From: Rhizobium sp. 32-5/1
GTDB lineage: Bacteria; Pseudomonadota; Alphaproteobacteria; Rhizobiales; Rhizobiaceae
Assembly: GCF_029537235.1 (NCBI RefSeq)
Contig: NZ_CP120639.1
Span: 744,001-808,000 of the forward strand
Direction of reading: 5' to 3'
DNA: 64,000 nt
Of this stretch, positions 1 through 10,035 are shown in pieces; position 1 is the first letter of the stretch, and every line of letters begins with the position of its first letter. The notes below the pieces were generated by a model that did no database searches, had not been told where the DNA came from, and saw only the letters and a list, made by a program, of their open reading frames with translations. A program made the translations under genes and the position numbers.

Positions 1-603
1 TTCTTTCGCGCGAAGCCGATCTTGAATGGCTATGATCAAAAGCATCGTCGTGCGGGCTCATCAGCATGCGGGAGACCGCCGGTCAAAAGGCGGGGACGGA
101 TTCCCAAGGGCTAGGTCGGTCTCGCGGGGACTGCGCACGAAAACCCATGCCGCGAGGGAAGGGCGAGCCCTTCCAGTCCGGCTGATCGGCTCTAACGGGT
201 AACGCAACGATATCGGATTTTTTTCGCTCCAAACACCTCAAGGGCAAAACCGATTGCAGCGAAGGCAAGAACTGCAAAGGAGCGGATCATCACGGACTGA
301 AGAGAGAGGTAGCGGAGAATCTTTCCTTCGCGGAAGGTAAGGCGCAAGTGCAGCGGCCACCCGAAGATCGCTGGGAAGAGCACTGACGGGACAACGGCAA
401 CGGACCCATTTATGCCCTTGAACTTGGCGCAGATATCACCGCCCAGTACCCATATCTAAGCCCAAAGCACGCCCGAGAAACATCCGCCAAACAGTTCTGG
501 TCTCGGCAAATTCGAGCACATACTTCGCCCGAAGCATCACAGATCGATTTGCACTCTGCAGAACACCGTGGTCTGAAACACCTGATTTCACAGGCACTTA
601 AAC

Positions 604-623
604 CAGTTGACCGCGGTCAACTG
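604..623. other. parS-like centromere palindrome, copy 1
   Basis: This is a perfect 20-bp palindrome, CAGTTGACCGCGGTCAACTG. Its inner 16 bp (606-621) fit the GTT-N4-GC-N4-AAC consensus known for parS sites bound by RepB, the ParB-like protein of repABC plasmids. A second copy with the same 16-bp core lies 281 bp away. Such sites are known upstream, inside or downstream of repABC operons; here they are beyond the 3' end of repC, separated from it by an IS3 element. The sequence match is exact; RepB binding is inferred. Confidence 0.75.
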
Positions 624-884
624 ACGAATCGGCGACACGTGCGGAGGGGCATCATGCCAGCTAGCGGTTTACTTAGACTGCACCACGCTTGCGCAAGCTC
701 TGGCGGCGAAGAATGAAAAGAGGAAGGTATAGAAGATGTAATGCCGGAAATCCTATCATCCAGCCGGTTTAGATCTCGATGCTTTCCCTGTCCGCTTCCC
801 GCGCACTTTGGCCCTCACTTCGAGGAATCTTAAACGTCCCGAAAACTAAGCAACAGAAATCGCAAATAATTCAATCACTTACAT

Positions 885-904
885 CTGTTGACCGCGGTCA
901 ACAG
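885..904. other. parS-like centromere palindrome, copy 2
   Basis: This is a perfect 20-bp palindrome, CTGTTGACCGCGGTCAACAG, with the same 16-bp core GTTGACCGCGGTCAAC (887-902) as copy 1; only the outer two base pairs differ. Conservation of the core with changed flanks is what a protein-binding site shows and is not expected from a simple duplication. It is probably the second RepB loading site of the replicon. Confidence 0.75.
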
Positions 905-2802
905 TGTCATGCGGCGGTTAGTCGACGAGGGCTTGCTGTGATGCGCGGCACAGGGATCGGCAAAGGGTAGTGGCGCCGAATTGAATCCGTCCCTGGGCTG
1001 CCAAGAAGTCAAGCCGGAGCAATTGTCTGAAGAACACCCGCAGAGCAAGCCACCCCGGCTGAACTGCCAATTGGTTGGCGTTGATTTTACACAGGTTGAT
1101 TTCGTCCTATCAGCATTGTAGGGCCATTCACCGTTCGCGCAACGAGCTGAGCTTCCCTGCACGAACCGTTGTAACCGGTGGGTGCGCAACTAATGTCCCG
1201 TCCTTGCCGAGAATTCGTGGCGGAACCCCACGAATACGGCGACCCGCCCCAGAGGCCGTTCCGCCCACCAAGGGCAGCCTGACGCCTCCGGGATGTGCAA
1301 TACTAAGGTCAAAGAAGCGGCGGCCTTTCCAAGGACCTCTCTCCCGCCGCCATATCGCGCTACCTCCGGAGGAGTTTATCAAACCGCTCGCTCGGCTGTT
1401 GGCGCTGGAAGGTTGCGTTCGCTTCTAGCGATCTAGTGCGCACCAATTGAGTTCCATCTCTACACGCACGGGAGCACCCATGGTTCGGAGAGATCCGGTG
1501 TCTTGTTATGTGCGTTCTAAACGGGGCGGCTTGCCACTTCGCCCGCCCCACCTGTGGCACCGCCGCAGCTTCTCGAGACGAGATCGAAACGCGGCTCGTT
1601 CAGACATCCAAGGGTGACCATGCCATGATCTTGAACCAGTCAAGACTGTCATGAGAGCGAGTCGGTCCCACACGAAGGCCAGGGAAGAAGGCCGAACCTG
1701 CTTTACTTTCCAAACGAGTCGCCGACGGTTCAACCGATCGAAATTGCGTCTACCAATCTCGAATCCCTGTTGCCAACGCGAGCCGCCGGACTTCGACGTC
1801 AAAACAGACGCATTCGATGACCACGCCGAGCTCCTTGTGTTTACAAACTAAGGAATTTTCTTCAAAGCCGCCGATCACGGGCTATTCAAACACGGGTCAA
1901 GCGCGTCTGCCGCCCTTGTGAATTCACCCGAACAGTCGGCTGGGAACAATCGGACCAGTTCCGGACCTGGTATCCCGTCGATTAGGGCAGGGCTGGAAAC
2001 TTGCGCATTTCCGTCGTCCAATTGTCGCCGGCGGGAAGGGCTGAAAATCCTATCGCTTGTCTGTCCGTCCTTGCATGCAGCCAGCGCAGTAGAGGGCAGA
2101 ATGTTTTCCGGCTCTTCGCTCGAGATCGATCTCAACGCAAGGATATAGCTTCCTCAGACTGGGGTTTCCTGATCGGTGGTCTGGGCCGCTAAATTGAACT
2201 CTGCATGACCGAGGCCACATATTCTTACTATGATATCAACGGAATTTGCCGCTGCCGCTATAGTGAAGAAGTTACGGGAAATGTGTAGAATATCGGCGCC
2301 GGTTTGCAGAGCCGAGCTCTCCGCCTCGCGCTCGGCCCTGCGACACGCACAAGGCGATGTCGCGTGATAGCGCGAATGACAGGGGCCCATCACGCCCCGG
2401 CAGTCAACGACAATTACTACCGCTTGCAGTGCGAAATCGCGAACTACACGTTCTCTCCAGTGTAAGCGTTGTGTCTGGCATTCTCTCAGTGCGCCCGTGG
2501 CCCTCTTAGACCTCATTCTCATTCGTAAACCCGACCGTCTTAGGGATGCAGAGAAGGTCACCATCCTTACTCGTTCTCTCGGTGTTGATGGGCATACACA
2601 CGCTTGCGCCGGCCTTTTACACTCGTCGTTTATAGGCGTGTCGAAAGCCCGACGGCCTCAGACTTTTCATCAAGCCCCATCGCAGATCTATCAACGAGCT
2701 GTGATTAAAGCTGAAACGTCAAAAAGCCTCGACCTGTTAGAACACGTGCGTGCTCGTCTTCAACCTAGCGGCTGCATTATCCTACCGTCAGTTGGCTGCG
2801 AC

Positions 2803-4031
2803 TGGACTTGCACCGTAAAAGTGGATGGGTTTTCTTGAGTTGAGAGGAAACCGGAAGGCCGAAGCAGAAGATTTTACCAAGGAATTCGAGAAGGAAGCGG
2901 TGCGCCTGACGCGGACGAGCGGCCGGACGCAGCGCGAGATCGTCCTGGACTTGGGTGTCGGCCTATCGACGCTGGTACACTGGATCGGCCGTAGCCTTGA
3001 TCAGGCGATGGATGGTCCGACAGAGTCCGCTGCTACCGAAGACATGGCGGCCGAGCTGAAACGGTTACGCCGGGAAGATGAAATCCTGCGGCAGGAACGC
3101 GAGATACTGAAGCATGCCGCGACTTTTTCCGCCAAGGAGGAAGCCAATGAAATTCCGTTGCATCGACCAAGCGAAAACAGAATTTCCCGCAGACCGTCTC
3201 TGCAAGGCTCTGGGCGTTAGCCAGAACGGCTATTTTGCCTGGAAAGACCGGCCGGCAAGTCGTCGGCAGCGCGAGGACGTGGTGATGCTGGCGCATGGTC
3301 GTTCGGCCTACTCGCCTTCTCATGAGACCTAGGCAGCCCACGTATGACGCGGGAATTGGAGGACGGCGGCTTTGCCATCGGTCGGAGGCGAACCGCCCGG
3401 CTGATGCGAGAAAATGGCCTGCATGCCCGGCAGAAGCGTCGGTTCAAGCGCACGACGGACAGCCAGCATGCCTTCCCGGTTGCGCCCAACATCATCGATC
3501 AGGACTTCCCAGCAACCGGTCCCAATCAGAAATGGGGGTTGATATGTATGGACCCGCGAGGCTGGCTTTATCTCTCCGTTGTCACCGACCTGTTCTCTCG
3601 CCGCGCCGTCGGCTGGGCGGTGGGTGACTGGCTGCACCGTGAACTGGCAATCGGTGCTCTTCGAAAGGCCATCCTCATGCGTCGTCCAAAGCCTGGCCTG
3701 ATCCATCATTCCGACCACGGCAGTCAATATTTGTTCTATCGACTATCAGGCGCTGCTGCGCAGCAAGGGCATTGTGATCTCGATGTCGGGAAAGGAAATT
3801 GCTAGGACAACGCCATGGTCGAAACGTTCTTCAAGACGTTGAAATCAGAGCTCATCTGGCGGACCATCTATCAGACGCGGAACCAGGCCGAAATCTCCAT
3901 TGCCCGCTACATCGATGGACTCTACAATCCCACCCGGTGGCACTCGGCGCTTGACTACCTAAGCGCCGCACAGTTCGAAAGACTGGCAGCATGATCTGAA
4001 AATGCCACTCCACTTTTACGATGCAAGTCCA
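2803..4031 (+). mobile_element. IS3-family insertion sequence, decayed, inserted in the 3' end of repC
   Basis: The element is bounded by 23-bp imperfect inverted repeats: the left end (2803-2825) begins TGGACTTGCACCGTAAAAG and the right end (4009-4031) is its complement with one mismatch in that stretch. The trinucleotide GAC flanks both ends directly (2800-2802 and 4032-4034), a 3-bp target duplication. Inside are orfA and orfB of an IS3-family transposase with the DDE core. Its right end lies within the last codons of repC, so it has displaced the natural RepC C-terminus. Confidence 0.9.
2825..3994 (+). pseudogene. IS3-family transposase OrfA/OrfB, frame-broken
   Basis: OrfA (from about 2825) has the helix-turn-helix stretch RTSGRTQREI...GVGLSTL and a leucine-zipper-like LKRLRRE...ILRQEREILK. 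OrfB starts near 3147 (MKFRCIDQAK, preceded by AAGGAGG) and carries LCKALGVS.NGYFAWK, GRRRTARLMRENGL, HHSDHGSQY and, after breaks, DNAMVETFFKTLKSE and HSALDYLS, ending at 3994. OrfB is interrupted near 3330, 3550, 3730 and 3805, so the element is unlikely to make an active transposase. The orfA/orfB boundary is also altered, with a shortened T run and a shortened G run relative to the usual orfA ending. Confidence 0.85.
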
Positions 4032-5222
4032 GACCGTTTGCCTTCAAAAGCGCCATAATCATCGGGCCGAGTGAGAACTCCGACCGCTCCGAGCGCCTGG
4101 TAAGGTCTCGTAAGTAACCGCCAGCGGAACTGATTAGGTTTGCCCGTTCCAGGATACATCCAATTGCCACTGCCGCGTTTACGGGCCCCATAATTTCACA
4201 GGCCTCCTGGTAAGCCGAAGGGCTGACGCCAAGCATCGAGCGAACGACCACAGCTGCTGACATGAGATCGCGCCAGTTCCCGACAGCTCCGCCGGGCCCG
4301 TAGTCAGAGATTTGTGGGCATGCCTTTAGGACAATGGAGAGGGAAACGCCTTCAACGGCTTACCCAGCTTGACAGCTCTCTTGTCTTTTTCCCCGCCTTC
4401 TTCTTCAGTTGGAGGTTCAAATACAATTTTAGAGTCTGGATCTGAATTCTGTATGTGGCGCTCATTTTGGGCATCATTGGTGTCTACATTTCTTGCATTT
4501 TCCTTTGTTTCCAGGCAATTGAGAACCTCCCGTCGCAGTGTTTCCATGTCTTGGAGCGTTTTCCTCACATCAGCTATGGTCGGCGTTCTAGGGAAAGTGT
4601 TCACCAGCTCGACGTAAACGTTCTCCATAGCTTGCCAATCTCCCTCGAGACCTTCTTCGATCGCCGCCGTTATAATCTTACGGATGTCTCTCCGGCAAAT
4701 TGTGAGCTCTTCCTTCGCCTTTCTGAACTGCAACCGAACCGCGATCACCTGCTGCGCCAATAGGGCGAGTTCATCGGCACGGGCCAGAATTGGAGAAAGG
4801 TCGAAGCCAAAAGCTCTTACTACAACGCCGTTTTCACCCTTGCGTGCGAAGCGTTTGCCGTTGGCGCTGTCCTTGCGGATAATCAGGCCGGCGTCAACCA
4901 GAGCCCCCAAATGGCGGCGTAAGGTCGAGCCGGGCATGCTATGCGCTCGAAGCGACAATTGCATATTCGACGGGAAAACCACTAACTGCGCATCTCCTCG
5001 CAGTTCGTTCTCGGGGTAGAAGCTCAACAGCGCGTCTAGCACAGAAAGGCTGCTCGACTGCAGCCCTAACTGTTCCTTCGCAGTTGAAGCGTCGCGGAAG
5101 ACCTTCCACTTGTTAGCTGATTTGCTTGCCGGGATTTCGCAGACCGCCAGCTGCCGTCTCACAAGGGCAAGCGTCACCGATCGCCGCCCAAAGGGCGTCG
5201 TCACATTCTCCGAATACATCAT
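4032..5222 (-). pseudogene. repC: Replication initiator RepC, frameshifted and cut by an IS at its 3' end
   Basis: This is the initiator of repABC replicons, which binds an origin located inside its own gene. The first 298 codons (5222 to 4326) start with the family signature VTTPFGRRSVTLALVRRQ and include STLRRHLGALVDAGLI, a winged-helix region. The frame then stops, but the conserved tail continues at once in another frame (ACP.ISDYGPGG...WRDLMSAAVVVRSMLGVSPSAYQEAC...GGYLRDLTRR...LGPMIMALLKANG), so a single base near 4325 is missing. The IS3 element enters after LLKANG. Joining across it with one GAC copy restores an ending of ANGRSQLTVG and a stop at 2777-2779, giving about 404 residues, the usual family length. 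Confidence 0.9.
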
Positions 5223-5311
5223 TCTTCACCTTCTAACAGGCAAAAGAAATTCGTTCGCCGAAACGGCGCCTAGACTCTTGACGATGAATCCCGGAAATGC
5301 GACTCTACTGG

Positions 5312-5367
5312 TGCTTAGACAGATAGGGGCTTCCGAGACGGCGACGTTTTGGGGGCTCTTTTCTTTT
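5312..5367 (+). ncRNA. Putative antisense RNA between repB and repC (repE/incA type)
   Basis: RepABC plasmids encode a small counter-transcribed RNA in the repB-repC intergenic region that limits RepC synthesis. On the plus strand, opposite to the rep genes, there is a -35-like TTGACG at 5278-5283. About 17 nt later comes a weak -10, and then a hairpin (GCTTCC at 5329-5334 pairing, with G-U pairs, to GGGGGC at 5351-5356) followed by a T-rich tract (5357-5367). Position, polarity and terminator-like end fit the family. The exact ends are inferred and the -10 is poor. A second hairpin, CGCCG-AAA-CGGCG, lies at about 5255-5267. Confidence 0.45.
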
Positions 5368-5371
5368 GCGG

Positions 5372-6336
5372 TTACGCTTCCTTTGTTCCAACGGACTTTG
5401 CACGGCGCTCTTCGAATAGAGCAACCGCATCATTGAGCAGGAACGATGCGAACTCCGCAGCTTCCTTCCTGTCGATCGTAATTTCGAGCTTTGACTTGCT
5501 CTGCTTGACTTGTGCTAGTCGCTGACCTGATGATGACGAAAGTACTCCAGGTAAGCCGCGAACTGCGCGGCGCGGTTTGAGGGCGTTGAGAATCGCCTTA
5601 AACCGATTTTGCGACGTCATGCTTTGGATTTCTTCTGATAGCGCCAGCTCCACAGAGTTCCGGTTTTCGTCGTTCTGGAGCAACTCCGCGAGCTCTTGCC
5701 AGCTGCGCCGCCCAATCCCATGGGCGGGTCCGATCGCGTCAATCAGGTCGGGGGGATAGCCTCAACGACGGAAAGCATCCGCGATAGCTCCGCTTTGTCG
5801 ACAGACATCGCGGATGTGATCACTTCTCGGGGAAAACGCTCTTTCAGTCGTTGGGCAAACCGGGACCTCTCAATGTAGGAGAGATCCTCGCGTTCGTTAT
5901 TCTCTTGCCCTTGTGCGATCACCAGCTCTTCGTCTGTCAAGGCGCGGATAATTGCCTTAACCTGCAGGCCGAGGTCCTGGATAGCCCGCAGGCGGCGATG
6001 ACCGAAGGCAACCTGGTAATGTCCTGACCTCTCAGGATGGGGGCGAACAAGGATTGGTACCTGCTGCCCCTGCTCGCGGATCGACGAAACCAGACCATCG
6101 ATATCGCCCGGCATGCGATCGCGAACGAAAGACGGCTCGACCAGAGTTGTCTCCAGATCGATGACGACCTGGCCCTCGGCAAGCCGGCGCTCGATATCGT
6201 CGGCCCGTGCCTGCCGGGCTTTCTCCTCGCGCATCGTATTGGCGACTTGCCCGACCAACTTGTTATCGAAGGTCGCAGCTTTCACAGTCATGTCGGCATC
6301 GACCTGGATCAGGTTTAGAAGGTTTTTTCGGCTCAT
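5372..6336 (-). pseudogene. repB: Partition protein RepB (ParB-like), one frameshift
   Basis: RepB is the centromere-binding component of the repABC partition system. The ATG at 6336 (MSRKNLLNLI) overlaps the repA stop as ATGA, which indicates translational coupling. The ParB/Srx nuclease-fold region is visible as VEPSFVRDRM, SSIREQGQQVPILVRPHP, GHRRLRA and NEREDLSYIERSRFA, followed by a helix-turn-helix-like SVDKAELSRMLSVVEAIP. There the frame stops at a run of six C on the coding strand (5750-5755). The family sequence continues in another frame as DLIDAIGP...GRRSWQELAELL to the stop at 5372. A run of seven C would restore about 322 codons, so loss of one C is the simplest reading. Confidence 0.9.
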
Positions 6337-7542
6337 GTTGCTCGTCCCCAAGCTTTCTTGATCAGGGTTTCAATCTCGTCGTTAACGCTGTTCATCGACT
6401 CAATCGCACGGTCATAGGTGCTGCGAGTGAACTGGCCGCGCTCCACTTCATAAAGCGTCTGGTTCGTGAGCCCAGCATCCGAGACGGCAGTAGACTTCAG
6501 CATCGGAAAATTGAGAACATGGGCTCCAAAAATTGACCTGAGATAGCCGACCATCTGATTTTGGGGTCCGTCTGACGGCTCGAATCGGGTGATGAGGTAG
6601 CGCAACCATGCAAAATCAACGTTGCCCCCGGCGGCAGCCACTTCCCGGAGCAAATCGGCGACCATGGCAAGGAACTGGTTCATCGACATGACGTCCAACA
6701 TTTGCGGATGGACTGTCACGAGAACCGATGTCGCCGCGGTGAGGGCGGACAGCGTGAGGTAGCCCAACTGGGGAGGGCAATCGATTATAACAATATCGTA
6801 GTCATCACTCACATCATCAATGGCATCGCTGAGACGTTGAAAGAACATCACATCGCCGGGCTGCCGTGTCATGAGCGCGCGTGGGGTGTCATGTTCGAAC
6901 TCCATGAGTTCGAGGTTCCCCGGAATAAGGTCAAGTCCAGGGATATAGGTCTTCCGAGCGATTTCTTTTACCGGCCGGCGGGTCTCGTCGTACCGAATTG
7001 CGCCGTACATCGTGTCGTTCGGGTGCACATCGATTTCGGGCTGATGTCCAAACAGGGCGGACATGCTTGCCTGCGGGTCAAGATCAATAGCGAGGACTCG
7101 ATAACCCCTCAGTCCTAGGTATTGGGAGAGGTGAACGGAGGTCGTCGTTTTTCCCGAACCACCTTTGAAGTTCATGACGGAGATGACTTGGAGGTCTTCA
7201 CCGTCGCGGCGGTGGGGCAAATATCTTCGATCTGCTCTGCCAACCTTGTCAAGGTGTCGGCGGATTTTGTCGATATCGTCGACAGAATAGGAGCGGCGCC
7301 CCCGGCGTCGTACTTACCTCTAGATTGTCAATGTCATTGGAGACCTGGCGGAGATAGACTTCCTTTACCCCCACCAACTTTGCAGCTTCTGACGGTTGAA
7401 AATGGCGTATTCCCTTTTGCGCCGTTGGCGGGAACGTGCTCATATGATGAGCTTGCAGCTGAATAGCAAGAGCCGATGAATGCCGGTCAATAAGGCTTAC
7501 GAGCGTCTCTCGCGACACGGGCGCATCAGCTTTGGTTTTCAT
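6333..7542 (-). pseudogene. repA: Partition ATPase RepA (ParA-like), one frameshift
   Basis: RepA is the Walker-type partition ATPase and autorepressor of repABC. The N-terminal part (start 7542) shows QLQAHHMSTFPPTAQKG.R.FQPSEAAKLVGV, the DNA-binding region typical of plasmid RepA. After a break at a run of five C on the plus strand (7299-7303) the frame continues with RRSYSVDDIDKIRRHL, the deviant Walker A NFKGGSGKTTTSVHL, DLDPQASMSALFG, IDCPPQLGYLTLSAL and VTVHPQMLDVMSMNQFL. Two missing G on the coding strand would restore PGGRRSYS and about 404 residues. It overlaps repB by 4 nt. The first gene of a minus-strand operon. Confidence 0.9.
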
Positions 7543-7559
7543 GTCTGGACCAGATCTCA

Positions 7560-7605
7560 GTAACAGCGGTTCAATGCGGGAAAACCATTTTTCAACCGCT
7601 GTTAC
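7560..7605. promoter_or_regulatory. 12-bp inverted repeat upstream of repA, likely operator
   Basis: GTAACAGCGGTT (7560-7571) and AACCGCTGTTAC (7594-7605) form perfect 12-bp arms around a 22-bp spacer. The nearer arm ends only 18 bp before the repA start. RepA with RepB is known to repress its own promoter through long palindromes near the start of transcription, so this is the best candidate for the repABC operator. A palindrome AACATGTT follows near 7708-7715. Binding is inferred. Confidence 0.55.
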
Positions 7606-8139
7606 AATAAGCCTCGATTCTGGCGGCTGGGCAAGCTCATTAATGCACCAGTTGCCTAACGTGGAACACCGTGCGGTCCTCCATTGTCCATAAAATCCTT
7701 TTGTAACAACATGTTAACGGCTTAACCTTTGCGATCTGTCTCGAGAGGCCAACGAAATATAGAATCCGAAACAGTGAAAGAGGGGTCAGCGATGATGGGC
7801 GACGCGCTGAATCAGGCCATCCGGAGGGACAGAATCGGAATCACCGTGTGTGAATTGTATAACCGAGACTTTTCTCCACGACGCGTCGCGGCGCCGGTCA
7901 ATTGTCGACACTGAATTCGGTTTCACCCATCTTCCGCGCCCCCTGATGCACAGGCCGAGAGGTACTCCCACCCGGTGTGGAACCAGAGGCAGGGGCGATA
8001 GGTTTGGGCTCAGCATCAGGGCGACAAACTACTTCCAGTCAGGATCATGTCGCGGTGGTGTGCCCAAGTTGCGGGTAGGCAGCACTGATTACGCAGGTTT
8101 GCTGGGCAGTGGCTGGGTATGCCTTGGAGGACCGATCGT
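7606..8139. other. Upstream region of repABC, no gene seen
   Basis: This stretch probably holds the repABC promoter in its first 150 bp. Beyond that I see only short overlapping frames with no recognisable motif. The plus-strand frame at 7729-7914 is not supported. Confidence 0.4.
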
Positions 8140-8745
8140 CCGCTGCTCGGCTGCAACAAATGGCGCGCGACGAATCTGAGCAGAAAGGCTTTGGGCGCCG
8201 GCAAGGGTAGGGGCACCCAGCGGCGGCCAAGCGCGCGCAGTGCGGTTTTCGCTAATGCCGCGTTGATCAGGTTGCGTAATGCCTCGACATCCTGCTTAGT
8301 GGAGCAGCTCGGCCAGTCTTAACGCCGATTATCGGTAGCACGGCGGTTATGGTGTCAATCGTCCCGGCGCTTTCTCGATCGAATGCGGCGACGCGCCGGG
8401 CTTTTTGGCACTCCCTTTATAGTCATAAGTTTATCCCAATTAGAAGTCTGGTCATTGGTCGAAGGGCTTCCCTCAGCCATCAGGGCCCAAAGGCGGTGGC
8501 TTCGATAGAAATTTCCCCGCGCGGCCATCAGCGCCGCGATAGGTAGTTTTTCGGCCGACGATCGCCTCGTCGTTGCGGCGAGCGAAAGAGATGAGTTCCT
8601 TAAGCCGTTCGACCGCCTCGGCTGGTTCCGCGAAGATGTTCATCAGTCACATCTCCCACCAAGCCTGCCCATGCCGAATTGCCTCGAACACCAGATCGGC
8701 CGAGACGAAGGTGCGATGCTCCAGCCGCGCCTGGGCGGCAAAGAA
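8140..8745 (-). pseudogene. Decayed copy of the recombinase-antitoxin-toxin block
   Basis: The sequence is recognisably similar, in the same order and orientation, to 14300-14940. About 8140-8410 matches the start of the tyrosine recombinase gene, 8420-8645 matches the Phd-like antitoxin next to it, and 8645-8745 matches the C-terminal coding part of the PIN toxin. Examples of matching stretches are gagatgagttcctTaagccgttcg and ttccgcgaagatgttcatcag. Frames are destroyed by indels and part of the recombinase sequence is deleted. It is an old paralogous cassette, diverged well beyond sequencing error. Confidence 0.7.
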
Positions 8746-9383
8746 AATGCCCCTGCGAAAACTCGGAGGAGGCAGGAATATCAGCAATTTGTTGATGTCC
8801 GCGGCCATCTGAGGGTGGTTGTTCCAACGCCGGCCGGATCGTCGCAGTCTTGCCGATATTCAAGAGAGCGAACTCCACCTACGATCGGTTCGTCGCCCGT
8901 CGCAAGAAAGGGCTCGATCCCATCAATCAAAAAGTAAGAAAGTGAAATTCCTTGACCCTTACACAAGGCCGTACAGCGTCTTTCAGGAGCGAGAATGAAC
9001 CTTGGGATCGAAAAACACCCAAGCGCGTCCTGACCCATCCATGGCCGAAAGAAGGTCGGTCGTATTTTCGACCGCATGGACTGGGGGAGGAGCGGCAAAA
9101 GGGAAGGGCTGCTCTTTGTAGCTGTTTTTGATCTGTGCCGCGCAGAATTGGTGTGACCGAACTTCGCTCGAGACGGAAAGCGTGACAAAGCTCTACTGAG
9201 CCCAGGCGCGTCGAAGAAGGGAACAAGATCTGCGCTTATAGCCCAGCTGGGCAATCCGCAGAATCCGGCGCCTCCGGAAGTCACTGCAGATGCAGAATCT
9301 CATCAAGTCCGGTCAACCGATACAGAACGGCGAGCGGAGGAGTGAGGACGGGAGCTGCCGGTCGGAAAACACGTGACTTCCGT
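8746..9383. other. No confident gene
   Basis: A minus-strand frame spans 8781-9284 (167 codons) but its start half reads as low-complexity and I recognise no family. Its last third, with GISLSYFLIDGIEPF and DEPIVGGVRSLEYR, has protein-like character and may be the tail of a decayed gene. Confidence 0.3.
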
Positions 9384-9998
9384 TCAGCTCGGTCGTGAGG
9401 CAAGGTTTGATACCCAATGAGACGTCTGCTGGGCCGCATGGGTAGGGTAGAAGCGCTCATACATAGGATCGAAGCTCGAAAGGAGCTGCGCAAAGCCTGC
9501 CATCCTTTGCGCCTTCGTCAACGAACAAAAGATGCCTCCGCGGCTATTCATCATATCGAACACTTCAGACTGTGCCGGATCAAGGCGCTGCCAGAGATCG
9601 ATAATATGCCCCGCCTGTGCGCCAAAATCCTCTCGCAATGCATCTTCGATGACGGCTTCCAAGGCATAGGTGATGGATGGGGTTTTCGCCGTATGGCTAA
9701 GGAATGCGAGGGATTGCCTTAGCAGCCTCTGCTGCAGCAGGAGAACAGGCCAGAGGATCTGAACACCGTATCGAACGCCGATTTCTTCAAACTGTTTTGG
9801 TGGCTGAATGACCTCGCGCTGCCGCTCATAAGCTTTGCGCACATCGTAGGCCAACCCAAGGAACGAGCCTTCCTTGTCTTTCACAATCGGCGAGCGCTCA
9901 TTCACGTCGTGGACGACTTCATGCAGACAGGTCAGGGACGTGTAGTCCCCGATGAGAAGGATTCCGGCGTGATTTTTGAGCAAGCTGTAGGAGAGCAT
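9384..9998 (-). CDS. Conserved hypothetical protein (DUF6904-like)
   Basis: This 204-residue frame starts MLSYSLLKNHAGILLIGDYTSL, followed by LHEVVHDVNERSPI, LGLAYDVRKAYERQRE, GVRYGVQILWPVLLLQQRLLRQSLAFL and YALEAVIEDALREDFG. I recall this pattern from rhizobial conserved proteins of the DUF6904 type; their function is unknown to me. There is no signal peptide or membrane segment, so it is probably cytoplasmic. The last residues may diverge from the family through truncation. It stands alone upstream of a toxin-antitoxin pair on the same strand, about 40 bp after that pair's toxin in map order but transcribed separately or in read-through. Confidence 0.65.
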   Translation of the reverse strand: MLSYSLLKNHAGILLIGDYTSLTCLHEVVHDVNERSPIVKDKEGSFLGLAYDVRKAYERQREVIQPPKQFEEIGVRYGVQILWPVLLLQQRLLRQSLAFLSHTAKTPSITYALEAVIEDALREDFGAQAGHIIDLWQRLDPAQSEVFDMMNSRGGIFCSLTKAQRMAGFAQLLSSFDPMYERFYPTHAAQQTSHWVSNLASRPS

Positions 9999-10035
9999 TC
10001 AGACCAATCCTTTCAATCGACAAGCAAGAGCCGGA

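Larger units (their letters stand above)
1..2802. other. Region without a confident gene, carrying two parS-like palindromes
   Basis: I find no reading frame here with recognisable family motifs, a good ribosome binding site and a plausible length. The open frames are short, overlap on both strands and look like chance. The stretch lies downstream of repC and holds two near-identical palindromes (listed separately). The minus-strand frame at about 192-383 has one hydrophobic segment and could be a relic of a small membrane protein, but I cannot support it further. Confidence 0.5.

Noticed and set aside
1..2800. Small reading frames on both strands near the window start
   Set aside because: All are short, mutually overlapping and without motifs or convincing ribosome sites; the region is better described as gene-free with parS sites.
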